Position numbers and translations under genes: made by a program
DNA from: Mikania micrantha
Lineage: Eukaryota > Streptophyta > Magnoliopsida > Asterales > Asteraceae
DNA: 64,000 bases
Direction of reading: 5' to 3'
Assembly (NCBI GenBank): GCA_009363875.1
Contig: CM018695.1
Span: 48,903,161-48,967,160, forward strand
Part shown: piece after piece, positions 11,339 to 21,912 of the stretch
How positions within the stretch are numbered: position 1 is the first letter of the stretch
How the letters are laid out: each line of letters opens with the position of its first letter
The notes under the pieces: generated by a model
Told to the model about the DNA's origin: nothing
Databases searched by the model: none
The model's input: only the letters and a program-made list of their open reading frames with translations

Positions 11339-13745
11339 TTCACCACACACCAAGTCAACAAAACCAAACAAGTAAACACCAATCAACAATAACCAAGCAA
11401 TAAAACTCGTATTGTATGTTATTGTCAAACAATAATTATTCGATAACCAATTCACCAAAGGTCAATTTTCAACAAATAAACATTCATATATGGACAACAC
11501 CATAGCATATATAAATTAGAATAGTAGGTGACTTACCTTGTCATGACGAGTTGTCCACCACTGCTATCTCTTTTCCGGGCCTTTTGGTTCCACTAACACC
11601 TTCACTAACGCTTCCTATATCACACCTTATAGGTTTAACAAAATGTTGACTTCAACTAGTCAAAATACACCCATTCACCCCATTGTCACCATTTTAAATC
11701 TAATTTACTTCCAATTGACCCTTAATCCTATCAATTCATCCTTGTTGATTTTATACACACATATTTCATATCACCATTAAATTTGTATGAGAAAAAAACA
11801 TATATTATGTTATCATGGTATTCAATGTTAAATTTTAATATATTTATATTCTGATTATGAACAAGATTGAAAAATAACATATTTTTATTGGAATATGCTT
11901 TTGTTTTATTTTAAAAACTAATGTATTTACACAACCTGATGTATTTTGATTATTACTCTTTTATAATATAACACATTTTAATTATGATTTATGATTTTAG
12001 AGTAGAATATGAAAAATAAATATATATATTTAAGATCAACCATGGCAAGTTCGGGTCAACCCATAAAAATTCTAATCGGGTTCGCTTTTGTTGGTCTAAC
12101 CTGATTGTCAGGTTCGGGTTTGTGTAAATTTTTCATATTCGGATTGGGTTGATCCCACAACCCGCCAAACCGACCCATTCAGCATATTAAATTATATGAA
12201 TAGAAGACAAACTATTTATATACGTCCAGGTCAAACATATGTGAAATCCATCCTAGTAACACCCATGATAGACTAAAACTCATCTGATCAAAAATGCTAA
12301 AATCCATCCTAATGTTAACCACTTTCATCAAGATGTCCATCAGAGGCAAGGTGGGCCTGATATTGCTGCAAAAACACACAATTATGTTAGGTTTTTCTTT
12401 TTGTTTATTTTTGTGTGTGAGCCAAGGTAGTTAATTCCTTGAGAATAAACATGATAATTTTAGTAGACCAAACATGATTATTTTAGCAGGCTAATCATGT
12501 TTTATGTTAATTTTGCATATTTGGATGTAATAACACACTTCTTGTGTGCTAGAAGTATCCCATTCGTCAAGAGTTTGGGTCATTCCAAACCGATGTTTCC
12601 AAAAGCAGAATGGAACCACTGATTGAACCAGGAACCGCCTATATAACCAATACCGTAGAGTATAATAAAACCTGCTGGTTACAAGTTGAAAGAGTGAACT
12701 AGATCAAGTGGTTGGACATGATTTCAATCTCTTTATTATCTTTTTTTTTGCTTCAAATCTCATTTACCGATCCGTTGACTGCTTCACACTTTATATTTTA
12801 TACATTGAAGGGAACATAGTTTAGTACTTTAGTAAAATTGCAAACCCATACCAATTGACCCTTAATCCTATCAATTCATCCATGTTGATTTTATACACAC
12901 GCATATTTCATATCACCATTAACTTTAAACTAATTTTTAAGTTAAATACCTTATTTGGCGTTTCATCAAACACCATCTATGCATATGTTCATCTTCTAAT
13001 GATCATTAATCATTAGCACATCTATCTAACTCCATTCTTTTGTTTGAAAATGAACAATTTCATCATTTTCACCACAAACTACAACAACTTAGTGATATTC
13101 ATCAATTCCCAACTTTTAAACACTAACTTTAAGCACCATGTTCTTATACCACATGGAAACCCTAAACCCCTGTTATCATAACATATCAATCATGAAGGAA
13201 AACAATCAAAAGTTGTTCCTAGATGATTATCACTATCATTAACAACATTTGACACCCTCCAAACACCCAATGAGAGTTTTACCCTTTTTACCCACACCCC
13301 TAAAGAAGACCCACGAAATTTACTCCATAAACACCCAAAAAATTAATACCTTAATGTTGCATGCACTAGTAGAACTCCAATCCTTAGTTAGATGGATGAT
13401 CCAAACCTCCCTTGATCACCAATATAGTGATTCTCCTTGAAATTTAGGGTTTTCTTCTTCTTGGCTCTTCTTGAACGACACACACATACGTACACATATG
13501 GAATGTGTATTTTTGACCAAAGTCAAGCCTAAATCCCCATTTTTCAACTATGGGATAATGACAACTATGGTCCTCCTTTTTCTAATTTATCTAACTTGTT
13601 ATAACTAATTTAATTAAGTCAATTGACACCCATCACATAATATTTAAGAGAATTAAATCTTATAAAACACCCTTTAATTAAAATAAACATAATCATACAC
13701 CAATTATGTTTTATTTACAATATCACCCCAAAATGGGTTGTTACA
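11339..13745 (-). repeat. older LTR hosting the two younger insertions
   Basis: On the plus strand it ends GGGTTGTTACA at 13745 (minus-strand head TGTAACAACCC), which is where pol sequence begins. It is AT-rich, with no ORF I can support. It contains a short run of GGGTT/AACCC-rich sequence (12045-12180) and a 73-75-bp direct repeat flanking about 1.07 kb. The other LTR end is not visible, probably because the left element inserted into it and the remainder lies outside the window. Confidence 0.55.
11711..12925. repeat. 73/75-bp direct repeat flanking a 1.07-kb insert
   Basis: Copies at 11711-11783 and 12851-12925 both begin CCAATTGACCCTTAATCC. They differ by two substitutions and a GC insertion. 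Far too long for an ordinary transposon target duplication, it suggests a repair-associated tandem duplication or a later insertion between duplicated copies. The insert has no transposon ends that I can recognise. Confidence 0.75.
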
Positions 13746-14428
13746 TACATTCACGATGCCCATATAGTATCATAACCCTTCCTAGTTTTAGGAAGCTTCA
13801 TGATTAGGTCCATCGTTATATGCTCCCACTTCCACATCGGGATCTCCAAAGGTTGCAATTTGCCATACGGCTTTTGATGCTATGCCTTAACTTGAGCACA
13901 AGTCAAGCATTTTTCAACATACTTGACAATATCTCGTTTCATTCCCGGCCACCAATAATTAATCCGCAAGTCACGATACATCATTGTGCCCCCCGGGTGA
14001 ATTGAATACCTCGTTTTTGAGATTTCTCCAATAGAGTCGTCTTTAAAGGACAAGTGGGAGGTATCCACACACGACCCCACCTTATCTTTAGACCTCGACT
14101 ATCCTCATCTAATTTAACCCTTTAATTCTATCATGTTTCCAATTCTCCTCTTTTAATGCCTTAGTTTGACCAGCTTTAATTTGATTCACAAATCCGATAT
14201 TACCACTATTTTCATTGCTTTTACCCGAATGGGTAAAGGTTCCTCCTTTCTAATCTAAGCATCCGCCATTACGTTTTCTTTGCCCGGATGATAGAGGATT
14301 TCGTAGTCGTAGTCTTTAAGTAACTCCATCCAACGTCTCTGCCTCATATTTAATTTCTTCTGTGTGAAGAAATACTTCAAACTCTTGTGGTCAGTGTAAA
14401 TAGTACATTTCACCCCATAAAGATAATG
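13746..14428 (-). pseudogene. Ty3/gypsy pol fragment: RNase H and integrase zinc finger
   Basis: The minus strand encodes the end of RNase H (YTDHKSLK, then MRQRRWMELLKDYDYEI) near 14280-14400. It then encodes the integrase H2C2 finger (SIHPGGTMMYRDLRINYWWP, then CLTCAQVKA) at 13880-14030. Frameshifts and stops break the frame. The fragment is cut on the left inside the integrase core by the LTR ending at 13745, and on the right inside RNase H by the LTR starting near 14429. It is the oldest layer here. Confidence 0.85.
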
Positions 14429-15992
14429 TGTTTCAATTAAATCAATTTCACAGGCTCATCCGGCTAAATTTTAATGCATTTATACTATGCACACCACACA
14501 AGCATAACATTCGTTTTGAAACTAATAACGCCATCTCATAGGTCTTTTAATTCCATTAGTTTCATTAATCAAGTTATGCGCCATCATTATACAAACACCA
14601 AAATCATATTAACTAATCACCGGTTCATGCGGTTATTCTAATGCAATTATATTGCATATACGTTTCCCACTGAAACTTAACAAACACAAACTAAAGGATT
14701 TCTCATCCCATAGTTTCAATCGCATATTTAACATCATTCACATATTTCAAGCACGCAAGTAGACTCTTTCTACTACTTATATGTAATGTTATAGTAAGTT
14801 GGGTAACTTACCTGGTTCAAACGGTTGTTCACTTCCTACAACCTCTTTTCCTCTTATGTGAATTGTCCTTTGACTTTCACCACCAATTACCTAGTTGTAT
14901 TCACATATATACAACTAGTTTCAATACATATAGCACATACAATCAAGTTCAACGCACTTGACTGGTTTGACTTCTTCAAAGTCAATTTATCACATAATTG
15001 ACTTTATCTTACTGTCTTTAGCAAGTTTCAGTCAATTATTATAATTAATCATACCCCATGCCTCCCTTAGGCATTTCATCAAATAATTAATGTTCAATTA
15101 TATTAGTTACGATCCTCAATCGCTTTTATTATTCAAAAATTCATTTATGATCATAACTGTTAATAATTTTAACATCAATTCATCATAATCATCATTTAGT
15201 CTATGGATCATAATCCATATTTCATTTAAAATCATATTCTACCCATCCTACTAGTTATCACATCATGATATGGGTTTCATAACAACCGGACATTATACCA
15301 GCTTCAAAACGAAGATTTCACCGTCAAAATATCAACTTCTTCGTTTCTAATAATCCCTAGTTATCAAATAGGCAATAATCAATACCCATAATCATAGTAA
15401 TATGTTCAAAACTAGATTTAATTCACATAATATCAAACTAGTAGGATAGAACGAATCGTTACCCAATCGAACGGATGTTCAGTCACAAAACAACGATCAG
15501 ATGTTGCAGATACGTTCTCTGGTACGATCCGTAGGCTTAGACGGCTTCAAATCCAAGTTTTGCAGCCCCAAATATTGTTTGTGGGCGTAAGAAGCTCGAG
15601 AGAAAGGGTTTAAACCCTTCTGGAAGTGAAATCTGATCTTAAAACCCAATTTTGCCGACTTAACACGCCAGGCGCATCGCCCCAGCCCGTGGTTTGGCCC
15701 GGGGCGTACCGCCCCAGGTCTATTTCGTCAAATTTTGATCTTATATTCTTTTCACGATTCCGCACAATCCGTAACTCCGTTTCGCGCACGGTTTACGCCC
15801 ACGTTCACCATTTTTCGCATACTATCAACCTATAATAATTACAATCATCAAATCAACGTGGATTTCTAGAACGATCACATGTGCTCTTGCCATTGATGAC
15901 GTAATTCTCACATATTTTCAAATTACAACAATCACAATCGTTATTTTAACGATTATTTCAAATACATTCAATCATTAAAACCGGTTGTTACA
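14429..15992 (-). repeat. 3' LTR of a second minus-strand gypsy element
   Basis: The right end, read on the minus strand, is TGTAACAACCGG. It lies directly next to a polypurine tract and the end of a decayed pol, so it is a 3' LTR. The left end is placed where the RNase H reading of the older fragment breaks off (near 14429, TGTTTC); that edge is less certain. The inner part contains homology to the other LTRs of the window around 14790-14830. Confidence 0.65.
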
Positions 15993-16029
15993 AATCTCCC
16001 CTTCTTACAAAGGTTTCGTCCCCGAAACC
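15993..16029 (-). other. polypurine tract and adjacent stem-loop
   Basis: On the minus strand, AAGAAGGGGAGATT directly precedes the LTR start. It is the plus-strand primer site. Just upstream an inverted repeat (GGTTTCG...CGAAACC, 16012-16029) could form a hairpin. The element at 21878-21912 has an analogous stem in the same place. Confidence 0.7.
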
Positions 16030-16031
16030 GA

Positions 16032-16965
16032 TTAAACCTCAAAAAGGAAAGGATAATACTTTCTTATTACATTATCTGACCCCCACGTGGCTTCAGAACC
16101 GGTTCTATTTTTCCACTGAACCTTCATCTGCCTCAATGATTTATTTCTAAGTTGCTTGACTTTCTGTCTAGTATAACTACTTGCTTTTCCACATAGTTCA
16201 ACTTGTCATCAATTTCTAAGTCTTCTAGTGGCACATAAGCCGATTCATTCGCCAAACATTTTCTCAGATATGACACATGAAAAGTTTCATGTATGCCATT
16301 CAATTCCTTCGGTAGCTCAAGACGATAAGCAACACTACCTATCCGAGCTATAATTCTGAATGGTCTGATAAAACGTGGACTTAACTTTTCTCGCTTTCTA
16401 AAACGCATATCACCTTTCCAAGGAGAAACTTTTAACAAGACAAAGTCTCCCTCCTGAAATTCGATATGCCTCCTACGCTTATCAGCATAAGATTTCTGAC
16501 GGTCTTGTGCCGCCTTCAAATGAACCAAAATCTAATTTATTCGTTCATTTGTTACTTTAACTACCTTTTTATTTGCCAGTTCTCATTGCCCAACTTCTCC
16601 TCAACATCCAGGAGTACAACATTTCCTCCCATACAACATTTCATATAGAGGCATTCCAATACTGGAATGATAACTATTATTATATGAGAATTTAGCCAAA
16701 GGTAAAATAGTTATCCCAACTACCCTCAAAATCTATTATACACGCTCGTAACATATCCTCCAACGTTTGAATGGTCCTTTCATTTTGACCATCAATCTGA
16801 GGATGATACGCCATGCTTATCAACATTCCGAATTCTTTCTGAAATTTCTCCAGAAATGAGAAGTAAATCAAGTGCCTCGATCAAAATTAATCGTCACTGG
16901 CACACCATGCCTAGACACCACTTCTCTAATATATATTTCAAGCATAGTTGAACATTTATCCTTAA
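16032..16965 (-). pseudogene. decayed integrase and chromodomain of the second gypsy element
   Basis: The clearest part (16133-16528) reads RQKSYADKRRRHIEFQEGD and LLKVSPWKGDMRF, the integrase C-terminal region, followed by HETFHVSYLRKCL. A frameshift near 16145 separates it from the chromodomain end (VQWKNRTGSEATW, then YPFLFEV and a stop at 16032-16034). From 16530 to 16965 the integrase core is only recognisable in pieces with frameshifts. The right end stops abruptly in unrelated AT-rich sequence. Confidence 0.8.
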
Positions 16966-17480
16966 ATAAACATAATCATTATGCATGATTCTACATAATC
17001 AATCTACAATTGATTATTTGGTTTGACTTTCTTCATCCAAACCAAATCATACACTCAAGTGTATTTGTACATACATCTTACCTCTCTTTTGAATATTCAC
17101 ATAAATATTCATCCTATTATATGTATGAATACAATTTATACATATTATAAATATCCTATTTCTTTACAAATAGGCATTATCATTTAACACAATACATATG
17201 TGCACACAAAACTCCAATTGTGCATCATATTTCCCAAAAGTCAACTTAAACAATTTGACTATTGAAATTTGATGTCTACACTCATATAGGTCATCTTTTG
17301 TTCACACACCTTGTGAATCTATTACATTGGATTTGCAAGTCTTATGTTCACACACCTTGTGAATCAAAGCCTGCACATTACCAATTTAATGTCTACACAT
17401 TTGTATATCACCACATCCACATTTGTAGATCCCCGCAGATGCACCGTGGTCTATTTTACCTCCTTGGTTTAAACAATCAT
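16966..17480. repeat. unresolved LTR-like remnant
   Basis: This is AT-rich with no ORF. It contains TTCACACACCTTGTGAATC twice, a palindromic word also present at 8384, so it probably belongs to the same old LTR family as 8384-8497. Borders are not determined. Confidence 0.35.
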
Positions 17481-18115
17481 TATTAAAGTGCGAACAATGT
17501 CCATATTTGGCCAATGGTACCAACCCTCTGTATCCTGCGTTAAGCGATGTTGATCATGTAAATGATATTTTGGTAAATTTTTAATTATTTATATAATTAT
17601 TTAAATTGTGTTTGACTTTTTTTTAAGCTATATGTTTCGGTTAATGTCAAGGATCAACATTAGATACTATCACACGTTAATTTGTTGGCATGGACTATAA
17701 CACTATATGACAGGTAATTATTACTTAATTTATATTAATTGTTAATTTATTTTATATTGATTATTCATTTTTTGTATAGAGTTTAAAGGGGAGTTATGAT
17801 TTTGATATTTCTTTGATGTTGGATGAGCTGGATCATGCAATATGTTCTTAGTTATATGCTAACAAGTTTTTTTAATCAATGAGTATACGTATTACCAAGA
17901 GTATTTGTTAGAAAAGTTCATGCTAATTTACCTCAACAAGCAGGAATGACGTGCGATTGTGGAATGTGGACATGCATATATCTTCAACACTTAATCAACA
18001 ATCGAGAGATAACAAGTGATGTAGACACAAGAGTTGTGGCGAATAATTTTCGTTTTGAATTAGCAAAATTATGCCACAAATGTATTACGAAAACTTTTAA
18101 CGAGAAAAATAAATA
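17480..18115 (+). pseudogene. Ulp1-like (peptidase C48) protease relic
   Basis: Exon-like pieces are separated by GT...AG introns. They give VSVNVKDQH, then a stop where Trp is expected, then HVNLLAWTITLYD (17627-17713). After an intron comes SLKGSYDFDISLMLDELDHA (17779-17850), and later PQQAGMTCDCGMWTC (17933-17980). The HW...D...Q...DCG order is that of the C48 SUMO-protease family, which plants often carry inside Mutator-like or CACTA transposons. The nonsense codon next to the catalytic His, plus more stops, mean it is dead. No transposon ends were found. It might also be a fragment of a host gene. Confidence 0.6.
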
Positions 18116-18218
18116 AAATTGATCTTGTGTATTACTTTACAAAAAAAGAGTCTATTTATATTAAAATAAATTTTATGTACATCAAGTCTCTATAAATACC
18201 AACGCATGAGATTACTTT
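18116..18218. other. short AT-rich flank, nothing recognised
   Basis: This is the left insertion flank of the next gypsy element (ACTTT immediately before the LTR). Confidence 0.4.
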
Positions 18219-19084
18219 TGTCACACCCCTGCGCCGCGTGCGGAATCCACGGCGCGGTGACGTATGATCAGTTGAATCATGCACAAGTATTGAATAAGAA
18301 CAACCACAATGGATTACTATGTTGCATAATGTTTAGACAATTGTTTAGTTACAGACAATCTATCTACCAAAAGAAAGTCAACTACAGACCCAAAATATAG
18401 TTACAAAATAAGACTCCAAACAAGACAATTAAACATTTAGGATTTAGTGTGTTTCTAATCCATCCTAGCATGTTTCTTCATCTTGTTCTATCTTAGAATG
18501 GTCTCCTTAGTTGTCCCTGAGATTGTCTTAAACCTGATTTCCTGAAACACGTGAAAAGTAACTGTCAACTACAGACGTAGTTGGTGAGAACAATAGGTTT
18601 AAACATTTGTAAACATGAGTATATGATATAAGACATAGGTAAGTTAAAGCTACATAAGATTCACACGGATGAGCTGCAACCCAAACTAACATCAAGTAAG
18701 AAAATGAGTGTAAACAGTCCAATCACTGTTTGCACAAGAGTCAACATATAATATCAAGTCCCAAACCACGTTTGGAGTTAGATAATGTGTCAACAGTTTT
18801 GATAAAACCATATGAAACCGAAATCTGCAGTTAGTTTATAAAACAGATTTAAAAACTAACTGCAGTAATCGGCCTGCCCCAATGTGTGTGTCCGCTTTCC
18901 CTTGTTGTGATCACCCAGTACTAACGCTAATGAATATGATACTTGATGCTTTTACAAGTTTGTTTACAACAATGGACACCATGTTTTCTGAACCTTACTT
19001 TAACCGGATGTGTTAATGCCTTATTTGATAACATGAATTGAAAACCTAGATTTAATTCCACGAATTAAATCCTTTGTTTTAAAT

Positions 19085-19245
19085 AACATGAATTGAATCC
19101 CTTGATTTGATTACCATGATGTGAACCACTTGATTTGAATACCATGTTATGAACCACTTGTTTTGAATACCATGATGTGAACCACTTGTTTTGAATACCA
19201 TGATGTGAACCACTTGTTTTGAATACCATGATGTGGTGACCTTGT
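19085..19245. repeat. 28-bp tandem repeat in LTR
   Basis: Units of the type ACCATGATGTGAACCACTTG start at 19113, 19141, 19169, 19197 and 19225, exactly 28 bp apart. More diverged units precede them. Confidence 0.85.
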
Positions 19246-20279
19246 GTAACAACAAGGTTTATAACAAAAGAGTTTATAAAATCCTTTATCTAAAAGTGTT
19301 TATCCTTCATAAATACATTTGAGTAAATCAGTTACAAAACAGTTCAAAGATCCTTTATAAAACCTTTTTAGTGAAAAGAGTTTAATAGTTGATAATTCTC
19401 TTAAAACAGTTGATGAATCCCTAGGATTCGTAAAATGAACCCGTAATGTTTATAAGAATACACACACCTTGTGTAATGAAATATGATTGTAAATGATTGG
19501 TTTGATCACGTGTTCCACCCCAAAACAGTTATAAAAACAGTAAAAGAGGGGCTAAAGTTCTCACCTGTCTGCAGTAGACTCTGAACTAAAACAGATAGCA
19601 AGTAGCAAACAGGACTTCTAATTGTTTCCTATAACATTGTAATCATACATAAGATATAGGATTTATAATTGTATAGACTTTGATTCATTGATTGACTTGT
19701 GTTCTCTTGAAATTGATTATCACATGATAACTTGATCTCATGATTATGATTGTTAAGCAAACTTGAAAGTTATGATTTGAATCAATTGAATGATCATGGG
19801 TCAATGAAACTTATGAAATGTTCTTTTGTGTTCAAACTTGTTTGTACACATCACATGTGTTTGAGAATTTGATAACCGTTGATTACTATGATTCATGAAA
19901 GATGTTCAATTGTTTTCAAGTTCTTGAAATTGTGATGTGATCCTCATGATTAAGTTTAGTTATAAACTTAAACCCAATAAGATCGAATTACAATTTACTT
20001 TGAGTGGTGGCCTATAATTTGGGCCTTAAGCCCACGAAACCATGATGGTCCTTAAACCAAAACCATAGCCACTTAGGTTAACGATTGGGCCAATTGTATA
20101 TGATGTTCGGCCAAATAGGTGAATTGTTGGCCCAATTATAATCTCAATGGGCTTTACTATTTCCTTTGGGCTTGTTTTACCCTATGGGCCTATTGCTAAA
20201 GAAATTGGGCCGAGTATGGTGGAGTTGGGCCAAAGAAACGGGAGCTGCCAATTCTGGGCAGCGAACCCTCTTGGGTTTC

Positions 20280-20830
20280 AGCCTAGGTTCGTGAAAATCA
20301 TTAAGGTTCGGCATGTTGAGCAACGAACTATGCAGGTTCGCCAATGAGTCCGAGTTTCTTCGACCATAAACATCAAAAGGGTTCGGTTAATCATGCCACG
20401 AACCATGCAGGATTCGTGGCTCATTCTCGGCACATGCATGGCGACTAGGGTTCGTGAGGTGATTATCATGCAAGGTTCGCAGAAGGTGTGCAATGGGAAG
20501 GGTTCGTTGGGTCATCAAATGGTTCGTGAAGACTCGTGGGACTCCCTAGGGTTCGGCTGCATGGGGTTCGTGAGAGGATCTATGTACAGGGTTCGTTATC
20601 ATGCACTCATAGGGTTCGGGTATTAGAGAGTTCGTGAGTCTGATGAGGGTTCGCATAGGGTTCGACTGAGATGGGTTCGTGTGCAGCATGAAAGCTCATC
20701 ACAGGTTCGTGATGACCCCAGGGTTCGGCTGACCATCCAGCGAACCAGAAGGGTTCGCTATGTCCACGAGGGTTCGGCCAGGAAACCTTTAATGGGTTCG
20801 GTTCCATGACTGCAGCGAACCTGTACCTGC
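20280..20830. repeat. GGTTCG motif array in LTR
   Basis: About twenty GGTTCG words and several CGAACC words occur at irregular 15-40-bp spacing, mostly as GGGTTCGTGA, GGGTTCGGCT or similar. No constant unit length is present, so this is not a simple tandem repeat. An equivalent array lies in the LTR at 41935-42430. Confidence 0.8.
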
Positions 20831-21223
20831 AACTTCTCCTTCGTCGAACCCAAGCTGTTCTAGGTTGATGAACGACTCACAACTGACCCAGAACCTAAAA
20901 TCGAGTGTATATAGAGTGACATGATGAGATGGTAACCGGCTAAAGCTTAGATTCGACATACACACATAAAAACCCTATTTTCGTGAACATTCTAGCACCA
21001 ATACCTCGACTTTGGCTGGCTGATCTCGCTGTTTTCTTGTACTTCCGTGTAGATAATGTTGAGAGCTTCGCGTGGACACCAAGATCACCAAAATCCGTTG
21101 AGAAACGAAAGAGTTATGCGCGTTAAATGCTCGGTTTTCTTAGAGAGAGAAGGGGTAGACGAACTTGTAGAGAGAGAAAGGGTTGTGGGTTGAATTTATG
21201 AGCATTTAAGCCTTGTCCAAGGC

Positions 21224-21230
21224 TTTTATA
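21224..21230 (-). promoter_or_regulatory. TATA-like box of the LTR promoter
   Basis: The minus strand reads TATAAAA. It sits downstream, in element orientation, of a block of GC-rich words (TTCGGGT and CGCGT, 21235-21300), as in the related LTRs at 29204 and 42809. Confidence 0.5.
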
Positions 21231-21877
21231 GTTCGGGTGATGTTCGGGTCCGTTTCGGTCGCTCGGTTCGCGTTTCCGGAACGTAACGCGTATTTTACGC
21301 GGTTTTAATTAAAATAACATATTAAACTCATTAAGATGATGAGTTTCAAAATTGTAAAAATATAAAATAATTAATTTAATTATTTTACTCTTCGTGCGTT
21401 GTCAGATCGTTAAAACATTCGAAATTACGTGTATACCCGCAATCGCGTACGTTTTACGATCGTATTAATTATTTAAAGTCGTTTAATCGTAATTATAAGT
21501 TCAACATTCGTACGATTATGGATCGTCACCCATAACTATACTCAGTCTCGCTTATAGATTACGATCTTTGTTGAATTAATTAAATGTCATAGTATTCGTC
21601 TCGACACTACGCACTAACACTAACCTGTTACACCGAACGCAGTATATATATAGGGCTCACTCTCGCTGCCCACCACTGTTTCGATATAACAAGTTACTGT
21701 TCTTGCTTAGTGAAATCGACTGTAAATAAATAATACATACTTGTTTTCTGATTACTAAGATCCTGTAACACACAAGCACACATTTTGAACATACGAATCA
21801 CATTGATGAACTGAACCATGAATAGACACTGTTCTAACACTGTTTACAACTACATGACTATATGCACATATGTTACA

Positions 21878-21912
21878 GTCTCCCCTAGTTAAGGGAATTT
21901 CGTCCCGAAATT
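21878..21912 (-). other. polypurine tract and stem-loop overlapping the pol stop
   Basis: On the minus strand the purine-rich AACTAGGGGAGAC abuts the LTR start. The inverted repeat AATTTCG...CGAAATT (21896-21912) lies between it and pol, and overlaps the pol TAA codon by two bases. Confidence 0.75.

Larger units (their letters stand above)
18219..21877 (-). repeat. 3' LTR of a third minus-strand gypsy element
   Basis: It begins TGTCACACCCCTGCGCCG and ends CATATGTTACA on the plus strand, 3659 bp. On the right it is joined to a polypurine tract and pol, which makes it the 3' LTR. It includes a 28-bp tandem repeat (19085-19245), a TGGGCC-containing stretch (about 20010-20235), a dense GGTTCG array (20280-20830) and a TATA-like box on the minus strand (21224-21230). 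Blocks around 21000-21130 align with the LTR at 39181-43595 (around 42590-42720), so the two are distant relatives. Confidence 0.88.
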
